DNA of 37,043 nucleotides from Alphaproteobacteria bacterium (lineage in GTDB: Bacteria; Pseudomonadota; Alphaproteobacteria; Acetobacterales; Acetobacteraceae), in the NCBI GenBank assembly GCA_017307335.1, contig JAFKFJ010000193.1:1-37043 (forward strand), read 5' to 3'. Positions 1 through 7,341 of the stretch are shown piece after piece; position 1 is the first letter of the stretch; each line of letters opens with the position of its first letter. The notes under the pieces are model-generated. The model saw only the letters and a program-made list of their open reading frames with translations, searched no databases and was not told where the DNA came from. A program made the translations under genes and the position numbers.

Positions 1-77
1 CCCCGGACAGAAGGTCCGCGTCGGCCGCGATGCTCGTCGCTCTCGCCGCGCCGTGCAATGACTTTCGGCGCGTTCAT
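1..77 (-). CDS. Possible 5' fragment of a gene downstream of ccmI (runs off the window)
   Basis: An ATG on the minus strand at 77-75 lies three bases after the ccmI stop, and the frame stays open to the window edge for about 25 codons. The visible residues begin MNAPKVIARRGESDEH and are highly charged; I recognise no family. No strong Shine-Dalgarno is visible. The placement fits a further member of the ccm operon, but the fragment is too short to tell a gene from a chance open frame. Confidence 0.25.
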   Translation of the reverse strand, partial: MNAPKVIARRGESDEHRGRRGPSVR

Positions 78-80
78 GAT

Positions 81-782
81 TCAGCCGCCGGCTTCACCCA
101 GCCGTTGCTGCGCGATCTTTCGCCACGGCGCGTCGCGCGGCCCCTCGGCCAGCGCGCGGCGGAACAGGGCCGCCGATTCGGCGCTCACTTTTCCGTCAAC
201 CCGCGTCTGCGCCTCCGCCGCCAGCGTCGCCAGCGCCGGGTCGAAGCGAATCGCCACCGCCTGGTGCCAGGCCGCTGCGGCTTGGGCGAGGTGGCCGAGG
301 CCGTTCTCCGCGTTGCCGAGCAGCACATAGCCCTGCCGCGCCGTTTCGGAGTGCTGGTCGAGCGTGGCGAGGCGTTCGCGCAGCAGGGCGATCATGGCCT
401 CCGCCTCCCGGGCCTCCGTCTGCCGCTCGGCGAGCGGGGCATCGGGCAGGAACGGCCGCCCGTCGATCGCATAGAGCCCGCCCGCCAGCAGCGGCACCAG
501 CACGAGGGCGGCGAGCAGCGGTGCACGGGCGGCGCGGGGCGGCGGCGCGTCCGGCGCCTCCGCGGCGGCGAGCAGGCGGCGCTGCACTTCCAGGGTGGCC
601 GCGGCATGCTCGGCGGGGACCAGCCGGTTCTCGGCGAGGTCGCGGTCCAGCTCGGCGAGCTGCGCGCGGTGCAGCGCCAGCGCGCTCTCCCGCCGCGACC
701 GCGTCGCCCCAGGGCGCCGCAGGGCCCACGCGAGCGGCGCCAGCGCCAGCACGGCCAGCAGCAGCAGGGCCAGCAGCGTCAC
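81..782 (-). CDS. ccmI: Cytochrome c biogenesis protein CcmI (CycH), short form
   Basis: This is the apocytochrome c chaperone of System I, which holds the apocytochrome C-terminus for the CcmF/CcmH ligation complex. The chosen start is GTG at 782, overlapping the ccmH stop as GTGA; the frame upstream of it is ccmH coding sequence and looks unnatural. The 233-residue product has an N-terminal TM segment (about 3-21), a charged cytoplasmic segment with the typical AELDRDLAENRL motif (43-54), a second TM (88-105) and a periplasmic tail with about two TPR-like helical hairpins (from about residue 145). Many alphaproteobacterial CcmI proteins exceed 350 residues, so the TPR part is short. It is the last recognisable gene of the ccm run. 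The family call rests on position and on the two-TM plus TPR architecture. Confidence 0.85.
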   Translation of the reverse strand: MTLLALLLLAVLALAPLAWALRRPGATRSRRESALALHRAQLAELDRDLAENRLVPAEHAAATLEVQRRLLAAAEAPDAPPPRAARAPLLAALVLVPLLAGGLYAIDGRPFLPDAPLAERQTEAREAEAMIALLRERLATLDQHSETARQGYVLLGNAENGLGHLAQAAAAWHQAVAIRFDPALATLAAEAQTRVDGKVSAESAALFRRALAEGPRDAPWRKIAQQRLGEAGG

Positions 783-1234
783 GTGTCGAGCAGCGCCTTC
801 AGCCGCGCCTGCTCCGCCGCATCGAGCGGCGGGGGCGGCGGGGGGCGGCGGCCGCGGGCGATCACCACCGCCGCCCCGCCCACCGCCAGCGCCAGCACCG
901 GCGAGCCCCACAGCAGCAGAGTGCTCGCCTCGAAGGGCGGGCGGAGGCGCACGAAGTTGCCATAGCGGGCGACGAGCCAGTTGATGATCTCGGTGTCGCT
1001 GCGCCCCGCCGCCACCTGCTGGCGCACGATGTGGCGCAGGTCGCGGGCCAGGTCGGCGCCGGAATCCTCGATGCTCTCGTTCTGGCAGACGAGGCAGCGG
1101 AGCTGCTTGCCGATCTCGACCGCCCGCGCCTCCTGCCTCGGGTCGGGCAGCGCCTCGTTCGGGTCGCCGATCGCATGCGCCGCCGGCACCGCGCCGAGGA
1201 CCAGCAGCAGGGCCAGCAGCAGCGCCCGGCTCAT
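779..1234 (-). CDS. ccmH: Cytochrome c maturation thiol oxidoreductase CcmH (CcmL type)
   Basis: This periplasmic, membrane-anchored thioredox component keeps the apocytochrome CXXCH cysteines reduced for haem ligation. The start is ATG at 1234, overlapping the ccmG stop as ATGA. The 151-residue protein has a signal peptide (1-21, ending AAHA), the hallmark LRCxxCQ motif (Cys47, Cys50) followed by NESIEDSGADLARDLR, a conserved INWLVARYG segment, a C-terminal TM (about 107-125) and a proline-rich tail. Length and motifs match the short bacterial CcmH/CcmL family; the long E. coli CcmH fusion is split here into ccmH and ccmI. It is translationally coupled to both neighbours. Confidence 0.95.
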   Translation of the reverse strand: MSRALLLALLLVLGAVPAAHAIGDPNEALPDPRQEARAVEIGKQLRCLVCQNESIEDSGADLARDLRHIVRQQVAAGRSDTEIINWLVARYGNFVRLRPPFEASTLLLWGSPVLALAVGGAAVVIARGRRPPPPPPLDAAEQARLKALLDT

Positions 1235-1764
1235 GCGTATTTCCGCAGTATCGGCTGCAACTCGGCCGAGACGGTGTCGGGCGTCATGGGCCCCACGAAG
1301 CGCCAGCGCACCACGCCCTGCGCGTCGATCAGGTAGGTTTCCGGAACCCCCGTCACGCCCCAGTCGATCGCCACCCGGCCCGGCTCGTCGCGGCCGAGGC
1401 GGGCATAGGGGCTGCCGTAGCGCGCCAGGAACTTCGCCGTATCGGCGGGCTTGTCCTTGTAGGCGATGCCCCAGATCGGCACGCCGGCGCGCTTGAGGTC
1501 CATCAGCACCGTCGCCTCCTCCGCGCAGGGGACGCACCAGGAGGCGAACCAGTTGACCAGGACCGGCCGGCCGACGAGGTCGGTGCTGGCGAAGCCGGGA
1601 TCGCCGGGCAGCGTGAAGCGGGGCACGGGCTTGCCGATCAGCATGCTCGGCACCTCGCGCGGGTCGAATTTTCCCTCCTGCGCGCGCTCCAGCATCGCCA
1701 GGAAGCCGGCCCCGGCTACCAGCACGCCGCCGAACGGCACCAGCAGGAGCAGGCGGCGGTTCAT
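1231..1764 (-). CDS. ccmG: Cytochrome c maturation thioredoxin-like protein CcmG/DsbE
   Basis: CcmG is a periplasmic, membrane-tethered thioredoxin-fold reductant that acts with CcmH on apocytochrome cysteines. The 177-residue product has an uncleaved N-terminal anchor (4-24), a lead-in with GKPVPRFTLP (44-53), the active site WCVPC (Cys77, Cys80) and the cis-proline segment GVTGVPETYLID. Its length is typical of DsbE. The start lies just past the ccmF stop (one-base gap) and the stop overlaps the ccmH start. Confidence 0.96.
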   Translation of the reverse strand: MNRRLLLLVPFGGVLVAGAGFLAMLERAQEGKFDPREVPSMLIGKPVPRFTLPGDPGFASTDLVGRPVLVNWFASWCVPCAEEATVLMDLKRAGVPIWGIAYKDKPADTAKFLARYGSPYARLGRDEPGRVAIDWGVTGVPETYLIDAQGVVRWRFVGPMTPDTVSAELQPILRKYA

Positions 1765-1765
1765 C

Positions 1766-3727
1766 TCACGCCGGCGCTCCCGCCGGGCGCGCCCGCCGTG
1801 CCGGGGCGCCCACGCGCAGCCGCCGGTCGGCGAGCGAGACGAGGCCGCCCGCGGCCATGATCAGCGCGCCGAGCCAGATCCAGGGTGCCAGCCAGTTCAC
1901 GTGCAGCCGCAGCACCGCGCCGCCGTCGCGCTCCTCGCCGAGCACGGCGTAGAGGTCGCGGATCAGGTTGGTGTTGATCCTGGCCTCGGTCGTCGTCATC
2001 TGCTGCACCGGGAAGGACCGGCGCTGCGGCGCCAGCGTCGCCACCACCCGGCCGTCGCGGCTGACCTCGATCCGCGCCTCGCGCGCCGCATAGTTCGGCC
2101 CGGCGACGTCGCCCACGGACTCCAGCCGCCAGTCGTAGCCGCCGACATGTGCGACCTGACCGGGGTGCAGCAGCACGATGGCTTGCTGCGCGAGCGACAT
2201 CCCCGCGATGCCGGCGATGGTCACGCCAAGCCCGGCATGCGCGATCGTGGTGCCGAGCGAGCCGCGCGGCAGCGCGCCCAGGCGCTGCAGGCTCGCGCCG
2301 AGCGGGACACGGAACAGGCGGATGCGGGCGACGAGGTCGGCAAGCGCGCCGAAGATGAGCCATGCGGCGGCCGCGAACCCGATCGCCGGCAGCGGCCGCG
2401 CGCCGAAGGCGGCGACTACGCCCACCGCCGCGGCGACCAGCGCCGCCCACCACAGCTTCGCCAGCGCCGCGGCAAGGTCGGCGCGCTTCCACGCCAGCAT
2501 CGGTCCCACCGCCATCGCCACGCACAGCGGCGCCGCGAGCGGAAACACCGTCGCGTTGAAGAACGGCGGCCCCACGCTGAGCTTCTCGCCCAGCAACAGG
2601 TCGGCGAACAGCGGGTAAGTAGTGCCGGTCAGCACCACCGCCGCGATCGAGCACAGCAGCACGTTGTTCAGCACGATCGCGCCCTCGCGCGACAGCGGCG
2701 CGAAGATGCCGGTGGCCGAGAGCACCGGCGCGCGCAGCCCGAACAGCAGCAGCGAGCCGCCGATCACGAGCCCCAGCAGGGCGAGGATGAACACGCCGCG
2801 CGCCGGATCATTGGCGAAGGAGTGCACCGAGTTGAGGATGCCCGAGCGTACCAGGAAGGTGCCGGACAGGCTCAGGGAGAATGTCCCGATCGCCAGCAGC
2901 ACCGTCCAGACCTTCAGCGCCTCGCGCTTCTCCACCACGATCGCGGAATGCAGCAGCGCGGTGCCGGTCAGCCACGGCAGCAGCGAGGCGTTCTCCACCG
3001 GGTCCCAGAACCAGAACCCGCCCCAGCCCAGCTCGTAGTACGACCACCAGGAGCCGAGCGCGATCCCGCCGGTCAGGAAGCACCACGCCGCCAGCGTCCA
3101 TGGCCGCACCCAGCGGCCCCAGGCGGCGTCGATCCGCCCCTCCAGCAGCGCCGCCACCGCGAACGCGAAGGGGACGGCGAAACCGACATAGCCGACGTAG
3201 AGCATCGGCGGATGCATCGCGAGTCCGGGGTCCTGCAGCAGCGGGTTCATGTCCCGCCCGTTCGGCGGCGGCGGCCACAGGCGCAGGAACGGATCGCTCG
3301 CGAGCAGGGCGAACAGCGCGAAGCCGACGCCCGACAGCCCCAGCACGCCGATCACGCGCGCGCGCAGCGAGGCGGGCAGCGCCTTGCCGAACTGTGCCAC
3401 CGCGGCGCCGCAGAGCGAGAGGATGAGGCACCAGAAGAGGATCGAGCCCTCGTGGTTCCCCCAGGAGCCGGTGATCTTGTAGACCAGCGGCTCCAGGCTG
3501 TGCGTGTTCTCCGCGACCGTCAGCACGGAGAAGTCGCTGGTCACGCTGCTCCAGACGAGGCTGAGAAAGCTCACCGCCATCGCGATGAACTGGCCCAGCG
3601 CCAGCGCCGGCGCCGCCTGCATCATGCGCGCATCGCCGCGCGCCGCGCCCCACAGCGGGATCACCGCCTGCGCGAAGCCGATCGCCACCGCGAGGGCCAG
3701 GGCGAAATGGCCGAGTTCGGGGATCAT
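1766..3727 (-). CDS. ccmF: Haem lyase subunit CcmF
   Basis: CcmF is the large polytopic core of the haem lyase that attaches haem from holo-CcmE to the apocytochrome. The 653-residue protein matches the family length and has about 14-15 hydrophobic segments. The N-terminus MIPELGHFALALA is typical of CcmF, which supports this start. The haem-handling tryptophan-rich motif GWGGFWFWDPVENAS lies near residue 235. It sits between ccmE (55-base gap) and ccmG (1-base gap) in the usual order. Confidence 0.97.
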   Translation of the reverse strand: MIPELGHFALALAVAIGFAQAVIPLWGAARGDARMMQAAPALALGQFIAMAVSFLSLVWSSVTSDFSVLTVAENTHSLEPLVYKITGSWGNHEGSILFWCLILSLCGAAVAQFGKALPASLRARVIGVLGLSGVGFALFALLASDPFLRLWPPPPNGRDMNPLLQDPGLAMHPPMLYVGYVGFAVPFAFAVAALLEGRIDAAWGRWVRPWTLAAWCFLTGGIALGSWWSYYELGWGGFWFWDPVENASLLPWLTGTALLHSAIVVEKREALKVWTVLLAIGTFSLSLSGTFLVRSGILNSVHSFANDPARGVFILALLGLVIGGSLLLFGLRAPVLSATGIFAPLSREGAIVLNNVLLCSIAAVVLTGTTYPLFADLLLGEKLSVGPPFFNATVFPLAAPLCVAMAVGPMLAWKRADLAAALAKLWWAALVAAAVGVVAAFGARPLPAIGFAAAAWLIFGALADLVARIRLFRVPLGASLQRLGALPRGSLGTTIAHAGLGVTIAGIAGMSLAQQAIVLLHPGQVAHVGGYDWRLESVGDVAGPNYAAREARIEVSRDGRVVATLAPQRRSFPVQQMTTTEARINTNLIRDLYAVLGEERDGGAVLRLHVNWLAPWIWLGALIMAAGGLVSLADRRLRVGAPARRARPAGAPA

Positions 3728-3782
3728 GCTGCGGGCGACCTGGACGTTGCTGTTCTCGTCGTATGCGGGTGCGGCACGCGCG

Positions 3783-4286
3783 TCATCCGCCGAGCTTCTT
3801 CGGCACCAGCGTGTTCCACGTCGATGCCGGCGGCGGCGGGCCGGCGGCCGGGTTCCAGTGGCCCGACTTCTTCAGCGCGTCGGCGATGTCCTTCGGCATG
3901 TAGGTCTCGTCGTGCTTGGCCAGCACTTCCTGCGCGCGGAACGTGCCGTCCGGCGCGAGCGTGCCGAGTGCCACCATCCCCTGCCCTTCGCGAAACAGGT
4001 CGGGCAGGATGCCGACGAAGCTGACGGTCACCGCGCCGGTGCCGTCGGTCACGCGGAAGCGCGCCGCAGGCTTCCCGTCATCCATGAACTTCTGCAGGCT
4101 CCCGGCCTCGACCAGCCCGCCGAGGCGGAACGTGCGGCCCGGCGCCGGCGCCTTGCTCGCGATCTGCGAGGGGGTGACGAAGAACGCCACGCTGTCGCTC
4201 AGCGCCGAGAGCGCAAGGGCCGCGGCGGCACCCAGCCCGACGCCGCAGGCAAGGACGAGCACGAGGCGGCGGCGCTTGCGCGTCAT
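3783..4286 (-). CDS. ccmE: Periplasmic haem chaperone CcmE
   Basis: CcmE binds haem covalently at the outer face of the inner membrane after CcmC loads it and passes the haem to CcmF. The 167-residue protein has a basic N-terminus (TRKRRR), one TM anchor (about 8-30), an OB-fold domain and the signature HDETYMP with haem-binding His125 and Tyr129. The proline-rich, flexible C-terminus is usual. Its start overlaps the ccmD stop as ATGA. Confidence 0.97.
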   Translation of the reverse strand: MTRKRRRLVLVLACGVGLGAAAALALSALSDSVAFFVTPSQIASKAPAPGRTFRLGGLVEAGSLQKFMDDGKPAARFRVTDGTGAVTVSFVGILPDLFREGQGMVALGTLAPDGTFRAQEVLAKHDETYMPKDIADALKKSGHWNPAAGPPPPASTWNTLVPKKLGG

Positions 4287-4420
4287 CGGCTTCCCCTCGG
4301 GTCGATCGCGGCGAGCCGCCGCCGCGCGCGCCCCAGCCGAACCCAGGCCGCCGCCGTGAACCCGCCGGCGATCGCCAGGAACAGCGCATAGGACCCGACG
4401 ATGTAGGGCAGATGGTTCAC
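4283..4420 (-). CDS. ccmD: Small haem exporter subunit CcmD
   Basis: This 45-residue protein starts at GTG (4420), overlapping the ccmC stop as GTGA, and ends overlapping the ccmE start as ATGA. It reads VNHLPYIVGSYALFLAIAGG with a single TM, followed by a basic helix (RLGRARRRLAAIDPRG). This is the standard CcmD layout. CcmD is known to promote release of holo-CcmE from the CcmABC complex. Identification rests on size, topology and exact position between ccmC and ccmE. Confidence 0.9.
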   Translation of the reverse strand: MNHLPYIVGSYALFLAIAGGFTAAAWVRLGRARRRLAAIDPRGSR

Positions 4421-5193
4421 GCCGCCTCCGCCCGCGCCCGGGCCGACAACAGGGCGCGGATCCGCCGCTCCATCACCGCGGCGCGCATGCGCGCCACCAC
4501 CAGCGCGGCGAAGCCGAAGCTGAACCCGAGCGCCGAGAACAGCAGCGGCCACAGCATGCCGACATACATCGTCGGCGCGCCGGTCAGGGTGATGGTGGCC
4601 GGCTGGTGCAGCGTGTTCCACCAGTCGACCGAGAATTTGATGATCGGCAGATTGACCACGCCGACCAGCGCCAGGATCGACCCCGCCCGCGCACCGCGCT
4701 GCGGATCGTCGAACGCGCGCACCAGCGCGATGTGACCGAGATAGAGGAAGAACAGCACGAGGACGGACGTCAGCCGCGCGTCCCACACCCACCACGCGCC
4801 CCACATCGGCTTGCCCCAGAGGCTGCCGGTGCCGAGGCAGAGCGCGGTCGCGGCGGCGCCCACCGGCCCGATCTCGGCCGCCGCGAGATCGGCGAGCGGA
4901 TGCCGCCAGACCAGCGAGGCGAGCGAAGCCAGCGCGAGCGCGAAATAGCCGCCGGAGGCGAGCCACGCGGCGGGAACGTGGATATACATGATCCGCACCG
5001 CGTCGCCCTGCTGCCAATCGGCCGGGGCGAAGAACAGCCCCCAGAGCAGCCCGATCCCGGTCAGCAGCAACCCGGCCGCCGCGAGCCACGGCAGCACGCG
5101 GCCCGAAGCGCGCAGGAAGCGGCCGGGATTGGCGAAGCGGTGAAGGTTGCGCCCCCCGCCGGCGGGCGGCGCGAATGCGGTACTGGCGTCCAC
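4417..5193 (-). CDS. ccmC: Haem exporter protein CcmC
   Basis: CcmC presents haem to CcmE at the periplasmic side of the membrane. The 258-residue protein has six predicted TM segments, the tryptophan-rich haem motif WGAWWVWDAR (131-140) and flanking periplasmic histidines (His72 in YIHVP, His196 in WNTLHQP). The only in-frame start I find is GTG at 5193, with no Shine-Dalgarno. A promoter-like pair lies immediately upstream, so the message may be leaderless. It is the first gene of the visible ccm operon. CcmA and CcmB, its ABC transporter partners, are not in this window. Confidence 0.95.
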   Translation of the reverse strand: MDASTAFAPPAGGGRNLHRFANPGRFLRASGRVLPWLAAAGLLLTGIGLLWGLFFAPADWQQGDAVRIMYIHVPAAWLASGGYFALALASLASLVWRHPLADLAAAEIGPVGAAATALCLGTGSLWGKPMWGAWWVWDARLTSVLVLFFLYLGHIALVRAFDDPQRGARAGSILALVGVVNLPIIKFSVDWWNTLHQPATITLTGAPTMYVGMLWPLLFSALGFSFGFAALVVARMRAAVMERRIRALLSARARAEAA

Positions 5194-5199
5194 CGGGCT

Positions 5200-5228
5200 G
5201 TTATAGGGGAGCCGCCGCCTGGTTTGAA
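5200..5228 (-). promoter_or_regulatory. Candidate sigma70-type promoter for the ccm operon
   Basis: On the minus strand, a TTCAAA -35 (5228-5223) and a TATAAC -10 (5205-5200) are separated by exactly 17 bases. They score 4/6 and 5/6 against consensus in an otherwise very GC-rich region. The predicted start site falls at about 5193, on the GTG of ccmC. Confidence 0.5.
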
Positions 5229-5282
5229 GGCAGCGGCCAATGCCCGTAATCTCCGCGGGTCAACCGGGGAAAGGAAACGCCG

Positions 5283-5579
5283 ATGCTGTTCGCCGTCATC
5301 CACACCGACCGGCCCGGCAGCCTCGACCTGCGCATGGCGACCCGGCCCGCCCACCTGACCTATGCCGAGGCGCATGCCGCCAAGATCGTCAGCGGCGGCG
5401 CGCTGCTCGATGCCGACGGCCGGCCGGCGGGCTCGATGCTCGTGATCGACGTGGCCGACCGCGCCGAGGCGGAGGCGCTGGTCGCCATCGACCCCTATGT
5501 GAAGGCCGGCCTGTTCGAAAGCTCCGTCATCCGGCCGTTCCGGCAGGTCTACAAGGACGGCGTCAAAGTCGCGCCATGA
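5283..5579 (+). CDS. YciI family protein
   Basis: This 98-residue protein has the YciI-like dimeric alpha+beta barrel pattern: N-terminal MLFAVIHTDRP, RPAHLTYAEAH with a conserved His24, a beta hairpin GGALLDADGRPAGSMLVI, and the typical DPYVKAGLFESSVIRPFRQV ending. YciI domains are found in small enzymes of largely unknown reaction; a His-Asp pair is usually conserved, and candidates are present here. GGAAAGGA upstream is a good ribosome binding site. The stop overlaps the start of the EVE-domain gene as ATGA, so the two are probably cotranslated. Confidence 0.88.
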   Translation: MLFAVIHTDRPGSLDLRMATRPAHLTYAEAHAAKIVSGGALLDADGRPAGSMLVIDVADRAEAEALVAIDPYVKAGLFESSVIRPFRQVYKDGVKVAP

Positions 5580-5992
5580 CGGCCTACTGGCTGGTCAAGT
5601 CGGAGCCGGACGCGTTCGGCTGGACCGACCAGGTCAAGGCCGGTGTGGAGCCCTGGACCGGGGTGCGCAACCACACGGCGAAGAACAACCTCAAGGCCAT
5701 GCGCACCGGCGACCGTGCCTTCTTCTACCATTCGGGCGCGGGGAAGGAGGTCGTGGGCGTGGTGGAGGTGGCGCGCGAGGCCTATCCCGACCCCACCGCC
5801 GAGAGCGGCGACTGGGTGTGCGTGGACATGCGCGCCGTCGGGCCGATGCCGCGCCCGGTCACGCTCGCCGCCATGAAGGCCGACCCGGCGCTGGCGGGGC
5901 TGGAACTGATCCGCCAGTCCCGGTTGTCGGTCGTGCCGGTCAGTGCCTCCCACTGGGCGCATATCTGCCAACTCGGCGGGTGGCGCGCGTGA
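5576..5992 (+). CDS. EVE domain-containing protein
   Basis: This 138-residue protein matches the EVE (PUA-like) family. It starts YWLVKSEPDAFGW, then has VEPWTGVRNHTAKNNLKAM, GDRAFFYHSG, VVGVVEVAREAYPDPTA and the closing RQSRLSVVPVSASHW. EVE domains bind modified nucleobases in DNA or RNA through an aromatic cage; the human homologue is THYN1. The start is fixed by the ATGA overlap with the YciI gene. The biological ligand is not known from sequence. Confidence 0.93.
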   Translation: MTAYWLVKSEPDAFGWTDQVKAGVEPWTGVRNHTAKNNLKAMRTGDRAFFYHSGAGKEVVGVVEVAREAYPDPTAESGDWVCVDMRAVGPMPRPVTLAAMKADPALAGLELIRQSRLSVVPVSASHWAHICQLGGWRA

Positions 5993-6089
5993 CCCCGCGC
6001 GCGCTTTGTGAGCACGATTTCATCACTTGGACAGAACAGCAGGCATTGCTGCGCGATGCGCCGCTGCCGCCGCGCATGGAGAAAGCATC

Positions 6090-7310
6090 ATGAACTCAGC
6101 GTCTCGCCGCGCCATGCTCGCCGGCTCCGTCGGCGGCCTCCTCACGGTCGCCACCGCCGCCGCGCAGACCGATCAGCCGGCGCCGGAACCACGCCGGCCC
6201 GGCGCGGGCGGCACCGATCCCGGGCCGCGGAACATCACGCTGGAACGGCAGAACCCCGACCTCTACGTGCCGCCGTCGACGGACCACGGCACCCTGCCCA
6301 ACCTGCGCTTCTCCTTCGCCGACGCGCATATGCGCCTCGAGTCCGGCGGCTGGACGCGGCAGATCACGGTCCGCGAACTCGGCATCTCGAAGAACATCGC
6401 CGGCGTGAACATGCGCCTGAATTCCGGCGCGGTGCGCGAGCTGCATTGGCACAAGGCCGCCGAGTGGGCCTTCATGCTCTACGGCACCGCGCGCATCACC
6501 GCGGTCGACCCGAAGGGCCGCAACTTCGTCGATGACGTCGGCGTGGGCGACCTTTGGTACTTCCCCTCCGGCGTCCCGCACTCGATCCAGGGCCTCGGAC
6601 CCGATGGCTGCGAATTCCTGCTCGTGTTCGACGACGGCGAGTTTGACGAGGACAACACCTTCCTGCTCAGCGACTGGTTCAAGCACACGCCCACCGAGGT
6701 GCTCGCGAAGAATTTCGGCGCGCCGCAATCCGCCTTCGGCCACACGCCCGACCCAAGCCAGCTCTATATCTTTCCCGCCCCGTTGCCGGGGCCGCTCGCG
6801 TCCGACCGGATCGCGGGCGCGACGCCGGTGCCGAACAGCTTCAGCCACCGCATGATGGCGCAGGACCCCATCCGCACCCGCAGCGGCACGGTGCGCATCA
6901 CGGATTCCAGCAACTTCCCCGTCTCCACCACCATCGCCGCGGCGCTGGTCGAAGTGGAGCCGGGCGGGATGCGGGAGCTGCACTGGCATCCGAACACCGA
7001 CGAGTGGCAGTACTACATCCAGGGCAAGGCACGCATGGGCGTGTTCGCCGCCGCCGGGCAGGCGCGCACGTTCGATTTCATGGCTGGCGACGTCGGCTAC
7101 GTGCCGTTCGCCACCGGCCACTACATCGAGAACACCGGCAGCGAGACGCTGAGGTTCCTCGAAATGTTCAAGAGCAGCTACTACGCCGACGTTTCGCTCA
7201 ACCAGTGGCTCGCGCTGACGCCGCCGGAGCTGGTCGAGGCGCATCTGCATCTGGACGAGGCGGTGATGCACGTGCTGCGCAAGACCCAGGCCCCGGTCGT
7301 GCCCGCGTAG
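6090..7310 (+). CDS. oxdC: Bicupin oxalate decarboxylase, exported
   Basis: This is predicted to be a Mn-dependent enzyme converting oxalate to formate and CO2. The 406-residue product begins with a twin-arginine-like leader ([12 protein letters not shown], Ala-rich to about residue 24), so export is expected. Cupin 1 carries HWHKAAEW (His119, His121, Glu125) plus His164. Cupin 2 carries HWHPNTDEW (His298, His300, Glu305) plus His344. The lid loop after cupin 1 reads EFDEDNTF and aligns with SENST of Bacillus OxdC, so Glu187 matches the catalytic Glu162. That favours decarboxylase over oxalate oxidase. ATG 6090 follows GGAGAAAG; the in-frame ATG at 6027 has no such site and would bury the leader. 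An aldo/keto reductase follows after 31 bases. Confidence 0.9.
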   Translation: MNSASRRAMLAGSVGGLLTVATAAAQTDQPAPEPRRPGAGGTDPGPRNITLERQNPDLYVPPSTDHGTLPNLRFSFADAHMRLESGGWTRQITVRELGISKNIAGVNMRLNSGAVRELHWHKAAEWAFMLYGTARITAVDPKGRNFVDDVGVGDLWYFPSGVPHSIQGLGPDGCEFLLVFDDGEFDEDNTFLLSDWFKHTPTEVLAKNFGAPQSAFGHTPDPSQLYIFPAPLPGPLASDRIAGATPVPNSFSHRMMAQDPIRTRSGTVRITDSSNFPVSTTIAAALVEVEPGGMRELHWHPNTDEWQYYIQGKARMGVFAAAGQARTFDFMAGDVGYVPFATGHYIENTGSETLRFLEMFKSSYYADVSLNQWLALTPPELVEAHLHLDEAVMHVLRKTQAPVVPA

Positions 7311-7341
7311 CATCGCATCGTTCGTACGAGGAAGTTCGCGC

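Noticed and set aside
4..18. Small 5-bp inverted repeat at the window's left edge
   Set aside because: Too short, inside a possible reading frame, and expected by chance at this GC content.
1466..4024. An 850-codon plus-strand frame opposite ccmG, ccmF and ccmE
   Set aside because: Low-complexity Arg/Gln/His-rich translation; the opposite strand has well-conserved ccm genes.
6027..6089. Earlier ATG for the oxalate decarboxylase gene
   Set aside because: It would put 21 extra residues before a clear twin-arginine leader, and the SD GGAGAAAG fits ATG 6090.
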